Source: Pyrinomonadaceae bacterium (GTDB taxonomy: Bacteria; Acidobacteriota; Blastocatellia; Pyrinomonadales; Pyrinomonadaceae). Taken from it: a DNA stretch of 64,000 bases. The notes under the pieces are model-generated. The model was not told the DNA's origin. It saw nothing but the letters and a program-made list of their open reading frames with translations, and made no database searches. Location: the NCBI GenBank assembly GCA_025054715.1, contig JANWYH010000008.1:1-64000 (forward strand), given 5' to 3'. Below are positions 63,786-64,000 of this stretch, piece after piece. A program made the translations under genes and the position numbers. Within the stretch, counting starts at the first letter, position 1; the number at the start of each line of letters is the position of its first letter.

Positions 63786-64000
63786 CCGCCTATAAAACTC
63801 ATGGAGCGAGAAGCAGGCATAAAATGAGGATCGTTAATGTAATGTCGAGGTTCTTTTTTTAGAGTTACGGCTTCAATAAATTCAGCTATTTCTTCATCGC
63901 TTGCTCCGCTTCTTACAAAGTCTCTTAAATTGTATTCTTTGACCGAGAATAAACAGGTTCTTATTTGTCCATCAGCAGTTAGTCTAATTCTGGAGCAAGC
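63782..64000 (-). CDS. moaA: GTP 3',8-cyclase MoaA, C-terminal part (5' end outside window)
   Basis: This radical-SAM enzyme makes the first molybdenum-cofactor intermediate. Only the last 72 codons are present, ending at TAA 63784-63782. They read CSRIRLTADGQIRTCLFS (two ligands of the second 4Fe-4S cluster), then SGASDEEIAEFIEAV, PRHYIND and the family-typical end SMSFIGG. The terminal Gly-Gly is functionally important in the family. It converges with the aldehyde dehydrogenase, sharing three bases. Confidence 0.9.
   Translation of the reverse strand, partial: ACSRIRLTADGQIRTCLFSVKEYNLRDFVRSGASDEEIAEFIEAVTLKKEPRHYINDPHFMPASRSMSFIGG

Overview
The window is a stretch of bacterial chromosome of fairly low GC (about 40 percent judged by eye), densely packed with genes on both strands. 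Much is housekeeping, mixed with secreted TPR, PEGA and carboxypeptidase-regulatory-like proteins, an ECF sigma/anti-sigma pair, M16, M48 and S9 peptidases and polysaccharide genes. This mix and the protein sequences suggest a member of Acidobacteriota, perhaps close to Blastocatellia. That placement is an inference from gene content; no 16S rRNA gene is present. I see no rRNA genes, insertion sequences, phage genes or CRISPR arrays.

Layout. 1-13071 is the classical translation/transcription block on the + strand: tuf (3' part), rpmG, tRNA-Trp, secE, nusG, rplK, rplA, rplJ, rplL, rpoB, rpoC. Several strong stem-loops lie around rplL, and RpoB carries an unusual cysteine-rich insert. 13170-18034 holds a lytic-transglycosylase-like protein facing a nagZ/solute-binding-protein/scpB operon and a small Zn-ribbon protein. 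18171-26797 holds a cation/proton antiporter, two secreted repeat proteins, an aldehyde dehydrogenase, two glycosyltransferases and a GntR regulator. 26861-32737 is rnc-lepB-truA-ferredoxin-alaS. 32861-42566 is a mixed region: a His/Cys-rich secreted protein, a TPR protein, fahA, a hidden 54-residue gene, an e(P4)-type phosphatase, an S9 peptidase and two nucleotide-sugar enzymes.

42569-51714 holds dxs, an M48 peptidase and a long minus-strand run: dsbA-like, VKOR, ECF sigma, RskA-like anti-sigma, M16 peptidase, cupin. DsbA-like and VKOR form a complete extracytoplasmic disulfide-forming pair. 51875-53789 holds an unusual ferredoxin-domain protein and an EamA transporter. 53734-60002 is a polysaccharide operon (flippase, two GT2 enzymes, O-antigen ligase/polymerase) headed by an unrecognised sigma-like DNA-binding protein. 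A divergent zinc-finger protein of the anti-sigma type sits on the other side of its promoter. 60528-61380 is a small accessory spot at the 3' end of tRNA-Ser(CGA), with a two-TM protein gene and a 5'-truncated gene remnant. The window ends with tadA, a second aldehyde dehydrogenase and the 3' end of moaA.

The observations most worth checking are: the cysteine-rich double Zn-ribbon-like insert in RpoB; the abrupt switch in codon usage inside tuf; the sigma-like/zinc-finger pair beside the polysaccharide operon; the tRNA-Ser-associated remnant; the His/Cys-rich secreted protein; and two well-formed promoters so close to the start codon that the transcripts should be leaderless.
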